64,000 bases of DNA from contig JBMOQX010000037.1 of NCBI GenBank assembly GCA_049322755.1, positions 124,001 through 188,000 on the forward strand, read 5' to 3'. The translations under genes were made by a program, and so were the position numbers. How positions within the stretch are numbered: the stretch's first letter is position 1; the number at the start of each line of letters is the position of its first letter. Positions 8,211 through 16,600 of the stretch are shown here, piece after piece. Source of the stretch: DATIUV01 sp049322755 (lineage in GTDB: Bacteria > Pseudomonadota > Gammaproteobacteria > Burkholderiales > UBA6910). Below the pieces are notes generated by a model. That model searched no databases and was not told the DNA's origin. It was given only the letters and a program-made list of their open reading frames with translations.

Positions 8211-8831
8211 TCAAAAAATCACTCGGCTGCCGACCGCGCGCGGGGACTGCGCCCCGGCTTCCAGCAGGCGGCGGACGGGCGCGAACGAGCGTCGATGCAC
8301 CGGGCTTGGGCCCAGCCGTTCCAGCGCCGCGATATGGTCCGGCGTGGGGTAGCCCTTGTGACGGTCGAAGCCATAGCCGGGAAACTGCCGGTGCAGGGCC
8401 AGCATTTCGGCATCGCGCGCAGTCTTGGCCAGGATCGACGCGGCCCCGATTTCCGGGACCAGGGCGTCGCCGCGCACCACCGCGCGCGCCGGCATCGCCA
8501 GCGCGGGGCAATGGATGCCGTCCACCAGCACCTCCGTCGGCCGCAGGCCCAGCGCCGCCACCGCGCGCGCCATCGCCAGCAGGCTTGCCTGGAGGACGTT
8601 CAGGCGGTCGATCTCCTCCACCTCGGCCCGCGCCACCGCCCAGGCGGCGGCCCCGGCGCGGATTGCCGCCGCGAGCACATCGCGCCGCGCCGCGCTGAGG
8701 GCCTTGGAATCGCGCAATCCGTCGATCGGGCGCCGGGGATCCAGAATCACGCAGGCGGCGTACACCGGTCCCGCCAGCGGACCGCGTCCGGCCTCGTCCA
8801 CGCCAGCCCGGGCCACGGTCGCGTCCGTCAT
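8211..8831 (-). CDS. rnhB: ribonuclease HII
   Basis: RNase HII cuts the RNA strand of RNA-DNA hybrids and starts removal of single ribonucleotides from DNA. The 206-residue protein has the signature GVDEAGRGPLAGPV at residues ~10-23, which gives the first two acidic residues, the Asp of VLVDGIHC, and GAASILAKTARD with the fourth acidic position. The gene overlaps the lpxB stop by an ATGA junction, so translation is coupled. It is the usual last member of the bamA-skp-lpxD-fabZ-lpxA-lpxB-rnhB operon. Frame-compatible sequence upstream of 8831 is only a shadow of lpxB. Confidence 0.96.
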   Translation of the reverse strand: MTDATVARAGVDEAGRGPLAGPVYAACVILDPRRPIDGLRDSKALSAARRDVLAAAIRAGAAAWAVARAEVEEIDRLNVLQASLLAMARAVAALGLRPTEVLVDGIHCPALAMPARAVVRGDALVPEIGAASILAKTARDAEMLALHRQFPGYGFDRHKGYPTPDHIAALERLGPSPVHRRSFAPVRRLLEAGAQSPRAVGSRVIF

Positions 8832-9988
8832 CCGTCCATCACTCCCAGCACGGCACGCGCCGCCGTGCGGGCGTTGTCGCAGCGCAGTTGCTGGTGCAGG
8901 CGCGTGAACTCGCGTTCGATCTCCGCCAACCGCTGCGGGTCGCGCAGCTGGCTCAGCAGCCCCTGCACCAGATGCTCCGGCGTGGCCGCATCCTGGATGT
9001 ACTCGGGCACCACTTCCCTTCCCGCCAGGATGTTGGGCATGCCCACGAACGGCAGGTAGCCCTTGCCCTTCACCAGCCACCAGGTGAAAGGCGACATGCG
9101 GTAGGTGATCACCAGCGGCCGTTTGTGCAGCGCCGCTTCCAGCGTCGCCGTCCCCGAGGTCGCGATGACGCCGTCGGCCGCAGCCATGGCCCGCTGCGCC
9201 TGACCTTCCAGCAGCAGCATGCCGAGCGCGTTCGGCCCGCCCCGCTCCGCGGCCGCGGCAAGGAACATCTCCCGGGTCAGCGCGTTGACCAGCGGCACCA
9301 CCAGGCACACGCCGGGGAGCTCCTGGCGCAACAGCGCCGCCGTATCGACGAACACTCGTCCCAGGTACTTAAGCTCGTTCGCGCGCGACCCGGGCAGCAA
9401 GGCGATGACCGGCCCCTCCGGCGGGAGTCCCAGCGCCTGGCGCGCGCCGGCACGATCCGGCGCCATCGGTATCGCATCGGCCAGCGGATGGCCGACGTAG
9501 GTCACGGGGATCCCGTGGCGCTCGTAGATCGGGGGTTCGAAGGGAAACAGCACCAGCACGTGGTCCGCCGCGCGCTTCACCTTCACGATGCGGCCCGCGC
9601 GCCAGGCCCACACGGTGGGACCGACGTATTGCATCGTGCGGATGCCACGCGCCCGCAGCGTCGTTTCCAGACCCAGGTTGAAATCCGGCGCATCGACGCC
9701 GATGTAAAGGTCCGGGGGATCCCTCCGGAGCGCATCGCGCAGTTCGTTGCGGATGCCGAGGATCTCGAAGTAGTGCCGCGCCACTTCGGCGAGCCCCATC
9801 ACCGAGAGCTTCTCCATCGGAAACAGCGAGCGCACGCCGGCGGCCAGCATCTGCGGCCCGGCAACGCCGACAAAGTCCAGCTCGGGCTGCCGTTCCTTCA
9901 GCGCCCGTACCAGAGGGCCCGCGAGGGCATCGCCGGAGGGCTCGCCGGCCACGATGGCGATGCGCCGCGGCTTGGAAACGGCAGACAC
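8828..9988 (-). CDS. lpxB: lipid-A-disaccharide synthase
   Basis: LpxB joins UDP-2,3-diacylglucosamine and lipid X (2,3-diacylglucosamine 1-phosphate) to form the lipid A disaccharide, at the inner face of the cytoplasmic membrane. At 386 residues it has the normal length. It shows the family start IAIVAGEPSGDALAGPLVRAL, then GVDAPDFNL, YVGPTVWAWR, PFEPPIYERHGIPVTYVGHPL and LLPGSRANELKYLG, the GT-B fold donor-site motifs. It is 10 bp downstream of lpxA and overlaps rnhB by 4 bp. It completes the early lipid A steps together with lpxA and lpxD nearby. Confidence 0.97.
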   Translation of the reverse strand: MSAVSKPRRIAIVAGEPSGDALAGPLVRALKERQPELDFVGVAGPQMLAAGVRSLFPMEKLSVMGLAEVARHYFEILGIRNELRDALRRDPPDLYIGVDAPDFNLGLETTLRARGIRTMQYVGPTVWAWRAGRIVKVKRAADHVLVLFPFEPPIYERHGIPVTYVGHPLADAIPMAPDRAGARQALGLPPEGPVIALLPGSRANELKYLGRVFVDTAALLRQELPGVCLVVPLVNALTREMFLAAAAERGGPNALGMLLLEGQAQRAMAAADGVIATSGTATLEAALHKRPLVITYRMSPFTWWLVKGKGYLPFVGMPNILAGREVVPEYIQDAATPEHLVQGLLSQLRDPQRLAEIEREFTRLHQQLRCDNARTAARAVLGVMDG

Positions 9989-9998
9989 GGCGGGCGGC

Positions 9999-10796
9999 TC
10001 AGCGGATCAGGCCGCGCGAGGGCTCCGCCAGGAAATCGGCGAGCACCTTGAGCTCCGGCGTGGCCGCCGCCTGCCCGGTGATCGCCGCGCGCGCCTCCTC
10101 CAGCGCCAGGCCGCTGCGATAGAGGATCTTGTAGGCGCGCTTCAGGACTTGAATTGACGCGCTGGAAAATCCGCGGCGCTTGAGACCCTCGGCGTTGATG
10201 CCGAACGGCCGCGCGGGGTCCCCCGAGGCGATGACGTAGGGTGGCACGTCCTGCAGCAGCACCGTCCCCACCCCGGTCATGACATGCGCTCCGATGCGCA
10301 CGAACTGATGCACACCGGTGAACCCCCCGAGCACCGCGTAGTCGCCGACCTTCACGTGGCCGGCAATCTGCGCGTTGTTGGCGAACACCGCGTTGTTTCC
10401 CACCTGGCAGTCGTGGGCAAGGTGCACGTAGGCCATGATCCAGTTGCCGTTTCCGAGCCGGGTGACGCCGGCATCCTGGACCGTGCCGATATTGAAGGTG
10501 CAGAACTCGCGGATCGTGTTGTCGTCGCCGATCTCGAGCCGGGTGTCCTCGCCGCGGTACTTTTTGTCCTGAGGAATCTCACCGAGCGAACAGAAGTGGA
10601 AGATCCGGTTGCCGGCGCCGATGCGGGTGCGGCCGCCGACCACCACATGATGGCCGATGCGGGTCCCCGGCCCGACGCTCACCCCCGGCCCGATGATGGA
10701 GTAGGCGCCGACCCGGACGTCGTCCGCCAGCTCCGCGCCGGGGGCGACGATGGCGGTCGGGTGGATGCGCGGCTCTGCGTCGTGATGCCAGTCCAT
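9999..10796 (-). CDS. lpxA: UDP-N-acetylglucosamine acyltransferase
   Basis: LpxA transfers an R-3-hydroxyacyl chain from acyl carrier protein to UDP-GlcNAc, the first step of lipid A synthesis. The 265-residue protein starts with IHPTAIVAPGAELADDVRVG and continues as hexapeptide repeats of a left-handed beta-helix to about residue 190, followed by a helical C-terminus. The catalytic His is in AYVHLAHDCQVGNN. The GHVKVGDYAVLGGFTGVHQF segment is strongly conserved in LpxA. It lies 25 bp after fabZ and 10 bp before lpxB. Chain-length preference cannot be read reliably by eye. Confidence 0.97.
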   Translation of the reverse strand: MDWHHDAEPRIHPTAIVAPGAELADDVRVGAYSIIGPGVSVGPGTRIGHHVVVGGRTRIGAGNRIFHFCSLGEIPQDKKYRGEDTRLEIGDDNTIREFCTFNIGTVQDAGVTRLGNGNWIMAYVHLAHDCQVGNNAVFANNAQIAGHVKVGDYAVLGGFTGVHQFVRIGAHVMTGVGTVLLQDVPPYVIASGDPARPFGINAEGLKRRGFSSASIQVLKRAYKILYRSGLALEEARAAITGQAAATPELKVLADFLAEPSRGLIR

Positions 10797-10821
10797 GACC
10801 AGTCGGCGCCGGCGGCGGGAT

Positions 10822-11265
10822 TCAGAGCGTGCGCACGGTGCACATCAGCTCGGCCTCGGCCACCAGCTGGTCGCCCACCGTGGCGCGCGCGATGTACTTC
10901 CAGATGCCTCTCACCACCCGCAGCGTTTCCACGTGCAGCAGCAGCTGATCCCCCGCGGTCACGGGCCGCTTGAAACGCGCGTTGTCGATGCCGACGAAAT
11001 AATAGACGGTGTTCTCGCCCCGTTCGCCCGTCATGCCGCGAAACGACATGATGGCCGCTGCCTGGGCCAGCGCCTCGACGATCAGCACCCCCGGCATGAC
11101 CGGGTGGTGGGGGAAATGCCCCTGGAAGAACGGCTCGTTGATGGAGACGTTCTTCACCGCGGTGATGCTCTTGCCGTCGTCGCACTCCAGCACCCGGTCG
11201 ATGAGGATGAACGGATAGCGGTGGGGCAAGAATCTGAGAATCTCATGGATGTCCATCGCGCTCAA
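10822..11265 (-). CDS. fabZ: 3-hydroxyacyl-[acyl-carrier-protein] dehydratase FabZ
   Basis: FabZ dehydrates 3-hydroxyacyl-ACP in fatty acid elongation, competing with LpxA and LpxD for the same substrate, which explains its place between them. The 147-residue hot-dog-fold protein has LPHRYPFILIDRV near the N-terminus and the active-site block GHFPHHPVMPGVLIVEALAQ, with the catalytic His and Glu. The ATG at 11265 overlaps the lpxD stop by 4 nt (ATGA). A second possible start lies three codons in (MDIHEI), so the first three residues are uncertain. Confidence 0.97.
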   Translation of the reverse strand: MSAMDIHEILRFLPHRYPFILIDRVLECDDGKSITAVKNVSINEPFFQGHFPHHPVMPGVLIVEALAQAAAIMSFRGMTGERGENTVYYFVGIDNARFKRPVTAGDQLLLHVETLRVVRGIWKYIARATVGDQLVAEAELMCTVRTL

Positions 11266-12320
11266 GATGAGGTCCTTTCCAGCGCCTCGAGGCGCGTCTT
11301 CAGTTCCCGTATCTGGCGCGCCATCTCGTCCAGGTGGCGCAGGTGGGCGGCATTGCGGATCCAGTCACGGTGGGAGAGAAACGGGAACACCGAGGTGTAG
11401 ATCCCCGGCGTGTCGATGGAACGGATGATGGCGGTGCCGCCGGAGATCGTCGTGCCGTCGGCGACCTCCAGGTGGCCCGCGAACATGGCGGCGCCGCCGA
11501 TCCGGCAGTTCCTCCCGATGTGCGTGCTGCCAGCGATCCCGGCGCAGCCGGCGATGGCGGTGTGGGCGCCGATCCGGCAGTTGTGGCCGATCTGCACCTG
11601 GTTGTCGATACGCACGCCATCCTCGATCACGGTATCGTCCAGCGCACCCCGGTCGATCGACGAGTTGGCGCCGATTTCCACGTCGTTGCCGATCACCACC
11701 CTTCCGATCTGCGGGATCTTGACCCAGTGATCGTCTTCCCAGGCCATGCCGAAGCCGTCGGCGCCGATCACCACCCCGCTGTGCAGGATGCAGCGCTCGC
11801 CCACCACGCAGTCGTTGTAAATGGAAACCCCCGCGTAGACCACGGTATCCGCCCCGATGGATACCCGTTCGCCGATGGCGCATCCCGCACCCACCCGCGC
11901 CCCGGCGCCCACCCGCGCCCCGGCGCCCACGCAGGACAGCGGCCCGACAGCGGCGCCGGGATCGATCTGCGCGCCGGGCGCGACGACCGCGGTCGGATGG
12001 ATCCCCGCCGCTCCCCGCTCCGGTGGATTGAGCAGCGCCGCGACCTTGGCGAAGTAGGCGTAGGGATTGTCGCAGACGATGCGCGGGATCGAGGTGGCCG
12101 ACGCTGCCTGCGGCGGGACGATCACCGCGCCCGCCCGGGTTTTCGCCAGCTGGGCGCGATACTTGGGACTGGCGAGAAACGTGATGTGTTCCGGGCCGGC
12201 GCTCTCCAGGGCCGCCACCTGCCGCAGCCGCAATCCCGCGTCTCCCATCACCTCGCCGCCCAGCCGCGCGGCGAGTTCCCCGAGGGTCACGCCCGATGCC
12301 GATGGCTTAGGGATGGTCAT
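11262..12320 (-). CDS. lpxD: UDP-3-O-(3-hydroxyacyl)glucosamine N-acyltransferase
   Basis: LpxD adds the second 3-hydroxyacyl chain, N-linked, to the lipid A precursor. The 352-residue protein has the N-terminal uridine-binding domain (about 1-100, with THITFLASPKY-like EHITFLASPKYRAQL), then a long left-handed beta-helix of hexapeptide repeats. The catalytic His is in QVQIGHNCRIGAHT, and a short C-terminal helix ends the protein. The helix contains a perfect tandem duplication at DNA level (listed separately). It is 36 bp after skp and overlaps fabZ by 4 bp. Confidence 0.97.
   Translation of the reverse strand: MTIPKPSASGVTLGELAARLGGEVMGDAGLRLRQVAALESAGPEHITFLASPKYRAQLAKTRAGAVIVPPQAASATSIPRIVCDNPYAYFAKVAALLNPPERGAAGIHPTAVVAPGAQIDPGAAVGPLSCVGAGARVGAGARVGAGCAIGERVSIGADTVVYAGVSIYNDCVVGERCILHSGVVIGADGFGMAWEDDHWVKIPQIGRVVIGNDVEIGANSSIDRGALDDTVIEDGVRIDNQVQIGHNCRIGAHTAIAGCAGIAGSTHIGRNCRIGGAAMFAGHLEVADGTTISGGTAIIRSIDTPGIYTSVFPFLSHRDWIRNAAHLRHLDEMARQIRELKTRLEALERTSS
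11893..11928. repeat. perfect 18-bp tandem duplication inside lpxD
   Basis: The 18-bp unit acccgcgccccggcgccc occurs twice, head to tail with no mismatch (11893-11910 and 11911-11928). It encodes two copies of a six-residue GARVGA-type hexapeptide, one rung side of the beta-helix each. Identical codons suggest a recent duplication or slippage rather than old repeat divergence. Confidence 0.85.
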
Positions 12321-12356
12321 CGCGGCCCCCGCCTTACCCTGCGCCGGCGGCGCCGA

Positions 12357-12884
12357 TCACTTGGTCTCCGCGTCGAGCGTCTTCATCACCCGCTCGGTGA
12401 TGTCGATGGCAGGGCTGCCGTAGACGATCTGCTCGCGCTGGAGGATGAGGTCGAATTTCTCGGCTTCGGCGATCTGCTTGATGATCTTGTCGATCTTCTG
12501 GAACAGCAGCGCGGTCTCTTCGTTGCGCCGCAGGTTCAGGTCCTCCCGGAACTCACGCTGCGCGCGCTGCACTTCGCGGTTCAGGCTCGCCAGCTCGCGC
12601 TCGCGTTTCTGCCGCTCCGTTTCGGAAAGCGTGACGGCGTCCCTCTCCAGCTGGGTCTGGACATCGCGCGCCTGCTTGATCAGCTTCTGGATTTCCTGGT
12701 CCCGGCCGCTGAACTCGCGCTCGATCTTCTTGATCGCGCGCGACCCCACCGCGGACTCGTTGAGCACGCGCTGGACACTGACCACGCCGATCTTGACCTC
12801 GGCGGCCCGGGCGCCGGCGGCAAGCATCAGCACGGCCGTCAGCGCGACAAGGATGGCATTACGCAACTCGACTCTCCTCTGCAT
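12357..12884 (-). CDS. skp: OmpH/Skp-family periplasmic chaperone
   Basis: Skp holds unfolded outer-membrane proteins in the periplasm and passes them to the BamA complex. The protein (175 residues from the ATG) has a signal peptide (LRNAILVALTAVLMLAAGARA, cut near AEVKIG), then GVVSVQRVLNES, a long charged coiled-coil (about 55-130) and a C-terminal hydrophobic segment. The ATG at 12884 overlaps the bamA stop by one base. A TTG at 12866 has a better ribosome site (AGGAG 7 nt upstream) and would remove MQRRVE, so the true start may be 12866. It follows bamA directly, as in most proteobacteria. Confidence 0.93.
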   Translation of the reverse strand: MQRRVELRNAILVALTAVLMLAAGARAAEVKIGVVSVQRVLNESAVGSRAIKKIEREFSGRDQEIQKLIKQARDVQTQLERDAVTLSETERQKRERELASLNREVQRAQREFREDLNLRRNEETALLFQKIDKIIKQIAEAEKFDLILQREQIVYGSPAIDITERVMKTLDAETK

Positions 12885-15160
12885 CAGAACGTGCGCCCCA
12901 GCTGGAACTGGAACGGCTCGGTTTGGTCGTTGTCCTTCTTGTTGAGCGGGTAAGCCAGCGAAAACCGCAGCGGCCCGATGGGCGAGAGCCAGGTCACCCC
13001 GACGCCGGCCGAGTAACGGAACCCCTCGGAACCCTCCAGCGCACCCTCGCCATAAATGGCGCCGGCGTCGACGAACACGCTCATGCGCGCCGAGCGATCG
13101 TCGCGGAATCCGGGAAAGGGAAAGAAGACTTCCGCACTGCCCACCACCAGCGTGTCGCCGCCCAGCGCCGCGTCGCTGGAGTCGCGCGGACCGAGCGATG
13201 CTGTCTCGTAACCGCGAACGGTGCTGATGCCGCCGGCGAAGAAATTCTTGAAGAACGGCAGCGGCTGCCCGCTGTAGCCGTCCCCGTATCCCGCCTCCCC
13301 GCGCAGCGACAGCGTCCAGGTGCGGGTCAGCGGCCGGAACCACTGATGGAAATAGGTGACGCGATAATATTCCAGGTCGCCGCCGGGAATGGCGACCTCA
13401 CCGCTGGCGCGCTGCAGGCTCCCGGAATTGGGGAAAATCGCGCTGTCGCGGGAATCCCGTGCCCAGCTCAAGGTGAGAGGGATCGTCGTCGTGCTGTCGC
13501 CGAACCCGCGCACGAAATTGACATAGCGCTCGGGCGAGTCCGGGAGCAGGGTGATGTCGGTCTGCTCGGCGCCGATGCCGAAAAACACGGTATCGATCTC
13601 GGTAATCGGGACGCCGAAGCGGACATTGCCGCCGATGGTGGAACTCTCGAAACTGCCGACGTCCAGAGACGTCGAGTCGACGTCGCGCCGGAAAAGGTCG
13701 AAACCGCGGCTGACGCCATCCACCGTCCAGTAAGGCTGCGTGAACGACAGCGCGTACACCGTGTTCACGCCACCGGTGTTGACCTGCAGCGAGAGGGCGT
13801 TGCCGGTGCCCATGAAATTGTTCTGGGAAATGGAGCCGCTCAACACCACGCCTTCCGAGCTGGAAAAGCCGGCGCCGAGAAGGAAAGAACCCGTCGGGAC
13901 TTCCTCCACGGTGAAGTTCACGTCCACCTGGTCGGTGGTGCCGGGCACCGCCGGCGTCTCGACGTTGACGATCTTGAAGTAACCGAGCCGGTTGAGGCGG
14001 TCGCGGGACTGGTTGATCAGCTTGGATGAATACCATGCCCCCTCGAGCTGCCGCAGCTCGCGCCGGATCACTTCGTCCCGGGTGCGCTGATTTCCGAAGA
14101 TGTTGACCCGCCGGACGTAGACGCGCCGGCCGGGGTCCACCAGGAACGTGAACGCCACCGTCCTGTTCTCCCGGTCCACCTTCGGCGCGGCGTTGACGTT
14201 GGCGAACGCGTAGCCCTCGTTGCCGAGGTGGTCGGACATCAGCTTGGTGGACTCGGTCAGCCGCTCGCGGGAGAACACCTCGCCCGGCTTGATCTTGATC
14301 AGCGCCCGCAGTTCCTCTTCGGGCACCACGAGGTTGCCTTCCAGGCTGGTCTCGGAGACCGTGTACTGGTCCCCTTCGGTGATGTTGATCGTGATATAGA
14401 TGTCGGTCTTGTCCGGCGTGATCGAGACCTGGGTGGAATCGATCTGGAAGGCGAGGAAACCGCGGTCGAGGTAAAACGAGCGCAGGCTTTCCAGGTCGCC
14501 GGAGAGCTTCTGCTTGGAATACTGGTCGTCCTTCGTGTACCAGGTCAGCCATCCGGGCGTGGTGAGCTGGAACAGGCCGAGCAGCTCCTTCTCCGTGAAC
14601 GCCTGGTTGCCGATGATGTTGATCTGGCGGATCTTGGCGGCGCCGCCCTCGTCCACCGCGAACGAGATCGCCACCAGGTTGCGGTCCAGCGGCGTGACCG
14701 TGGTGCTGACCTGCACCGCGTACTTGCCGCGGCTCAGGTACTGGCGCTTCATTTCCTGCTCCGAGCGCTCCAGCAGCGCACGGTCGAAGATCCGGGATTC
14801 CGCGAGGCCGACCTGCTTCAGGGCCGCCCGCAGCTGGTCGATCTCGAATTCCTTGACGCCGATGAAATCGATCTGGGAAATCGCGGGCCGCTCGTCGATG
14901 AACACCACCAGCACGTCGCCGTCCCGCTCGAGCCGGACGTCCTTGAAAAAACCGGTGGCGTAGAGAGCCTTGATCGCCTCGGACACGCGCTCGTCGGTCA
15001 CGGTATCGCCGACCTTGATCGGCAGATAGCTGAACACCGTTCCCGCTTCGATGCGCTGGATGCCCTCGACGCGGATGTCGCGCGCGACAAACGGTTCCGC
15101 CGCCTGCGCGGCGAAAACCAGCAGCGCGGCGGCCAGCAGACCGACAGTCCAGCGGATCAT
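12884..15160 (-). CDS. bamA: outer membrane protein assembly factor BamA
   Basis: BamA is the essential outer-membrane insertase that folds beta-barrel proteins. The 758-residue precursor has a signal peptide (MIRWTVGLLAAALLVFAAQA), five POTRA domains (about 24-420) and a 16-strand barrel. The conserved lid motif region is visible at VRGYETASLGPRD, and the C-terminal strand ends in Phe (FQFQLGRTF), the outer-membrane targeting signal. It lies 6 bp after rseP and overlaps skp by one base. In many proteobacteria this operon is under the envelope-stress sigma factor; no clear sigmaE box was identified here. Confidence 0.97.
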   Translation of the reverse strand: MIRWTVGLLAAALLVFAAQAAEPFVARDIRVEGIQRIEAGTVFSYLPIKVGDTVTDERVSEAIKALYATGFFKDVRLERDGDVLVVFIDERPAISQIDFIGVKEFEIDQLRAALKQVGLAESRIFDRALLERSEQEMKRQYLSRGKYAVQVSTTVTPLDRNLVAISFAVDEGGAAKIRQINIIGNQAFTEKELLGLFQLTTPGWLTWYTKDDQYSKQKLSGDLESLRSFYLDRGFLAFQIDSTQVSITPDKTDIYITINITEGDQYTVSETSLEGNLVVPEEELRALIKIKPGEVFSRERLTESTKLMSDHLGNEGYAFANVNAAPKVDRENRTVAFTFLVDPGRRVYVRRVNIFGNQRTRDEVIRRELRQLEGAWYSSKLINQSRDRLNRLGYFKIVNVETPAVPGTTDQVDVNFTVEEVPTGSFLLGAGFSSSEGVVLSGSISQNNFMGTGNALSLQVNTGGVNTVYALSFTQPYWTVDGVSRGFDLFRRDVDSTSLDVGSFESSTIGGNVRFGVPITEIDTVFFGIGAEQTDITLLPDSPERYVNFVRGFGDSTTTIPLTLSWARDSRDSAIFPNSGSLQRASGEVAIPGGDLEYYRVTYFHQWFRPLTRTWTLSLRGEAGYGDGYSGQPLPFFKNFFAGGISTVRGYETASLGPRDSSDAALGGDTLVVGSAEVFFPFPGFRDDRSARMSVFVDAGAIYGEGALEGSEGFRYSAGVGVTWLSPIGPLRFSLAYPLNKKDNDQTEPFQFQLGRTF

Positions 15161-15166
15161 CTGCGG

Positions 15167-16531
15167 TCAGCCGGTAAGGAGTCGATTGATGTCATTGAAA
15201 AGGGCAAAAGCCATCAGGGCGAACAGCAGCACCATGCCCACCTGCTGCCCCACTTCCATGGCCTTTTCCGAGACCGGACGACCCTTGAAAATTTCGACGA
15301 CATAATACATTAAGTGCCCACCATCGAGCATCGGTATCGGCAGCAGGTTGAGGATGCCGAGGCTGATGCTGACAAGGGCGATGAACCCGAGGTAGGCTGC
15401 GGCCCCGATCTGCGCGGTCTGCCCGGCGTAGTCGGCGATGGTGATGGGGCCGCTGACGTTGCGCCAGGAAACGTCACCCAGCACCATCCGGTAAAGCATC
15501 TTCAGCGACAGCACCGTCGTTTCCCAGGTGCGCTGCAAGGCCGCCCCCAGCGATCCCAGCACGCCCAGGCGCTTGACGACGGTGAGCCCTTCCCAGGCCG
15601 CCGGATCCGCCTCAGGCCCGACGCCGATGCGCCCGATACGGATATCCCCGTCCTGCACCGCGTCGGGGACTACGGTCAGTCGCACCCGTGCCTCGCCGCG
15701 CTCGATCTCGAACTGCAGCGCGCGCTCGGGACTGCCGCGCACGATCTGCACCAGCGCGTCCCAGCGTTCCAGCGGACGGCCGTCGATGGCGGTGATGCGG
15801 TCGCCCTTCCGCAGGCCGGCGCGCTCGCCCGCGCCGCCGGCCACCACCTGCCCCACCACCGGCTTCAGGGCGGGGCGGAAGCTGACCAGGCCGAGGCGGT
15901 CCAGGAACTCCGGACCGAAGTCGTCCCCCTGCACGCCGGACAGGTCCAGCGAAACCACCTTGCCCGGCGCGCCGGCCCGATCCAGCTCCAGCGCCACGCG
16001 ACCACGCGAAACCGCGTGGTCCAGCAGCGCCCACCGCAGGTCCTGCCAGGTTTCGACGGTATCGCCGTCCACCTTGCGCACCAGGTCACCCTCGGCCAGT
16101 CCCGCGACGGCCGCCGGGCTGTCCGGCACCACTGGGCCGAGCAGCGGCTTGATGCCGGGTACGCCGTTGAGGAACAGTCCCCAGTAGAGGACCACGGCCA
16201 GCAGAAAGTTGGCGATCGGACCCGCCGACACGATCGCGAAGCGCCGGTAGACGGACTGGCGGTTGAACGCGCGATGCCGCTCGGCCGCGTCCACCGGCGC
16301 CTCCCGCTCGTCCAGCATCTTGACGTAGCCGCCGAGAGGAAACGCCGAAATCACCCACTCGGTCCGGTCCGGCCCGTAGCGCTTGACCAGCAGCGGCTTG
16401 CCGAAGCCGACCGAGAAGCGCAGGACCCTGACGCCGCAGAGCCGGGCGACCCAGTAATGTCCCAGCTCGTGGAACACGATCAGGACGCCGAGGGCGAGGA
16501 GAAAAGCGGCGATGGTGGACAGAAGGCTCAT
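15167..16531 (-). CDS. rseP: RIP metalloprotease RseP (site-2 protease)
   Basis: RseP is an inner-membrane zinc protease that cuts anti-sigma factors (RseA in the sigmaE pathway) and leftover signal peptides within the membrane. The 454-residue protein has the zinc motif HELGH at residues 20-24 in the first transmembrane helix and two PDZ domains (about 120-290, each with a short GLxxGDxI pattern). The second zinc-binding motif NLLPIPMLDGGHLMYY is in the third helix near the C-terminus. It lies between dxr (69 bp) and bamA (6 bp), the standard order. Confidence 0.97.
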   Translation of the reverse strand: MSLLSTIAAFLLALGVLIVFHELGHYWVARLCGVRVLRFSVGFGKPLLVKRYGPDRTEWVISAFPLGGYVKMLDEREAPVDAAERHRAFNRQSVYRRFAIVSAGPIANFLLAVVLYWGLFLNGVPGIKPLLGPVVPDSPAAVAGLAEGDLVRKVDGDTVETWQDLRWALLDHAVSRGRVALELDRAGAPGKVVSLDLSGVQGDDFGPEFLDRLGLVSFRPALKPVVGQVVAGGAGERAGLRKGDRITAIDGRPLERWDALVQIVRGSPERALQFEIERGEARVRLTVVPDAVQDGDIRIGRIGVGPEADPAAWEGLTVVKRLGVLGSLGAALQRTWETTVLSLKMLYRMVLGDVSWRNVSGPITIADYAGQTAQIGAAAYLGFIALVSISLGILNLLPIPMLDGGHLMYYVVEIFKGRPVSEKAMEVGQQVGMVLLFALMAFALFNDINRLLTG

Positions 16532-16600
16532 GGCTTGGGCGGCCGCTTCGTGCCGACGGCCGGTGCCGCGCTGAGGACGAAGGCGATCGCTGAGCGCGGA

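Noticed and set aside
11881..11930. CRISPR-like or satellite repeat in lpxD
   Set aside because: Only two adjacent 18-bp units without spacers, in frame in a protein built of hexapeptide repeats.
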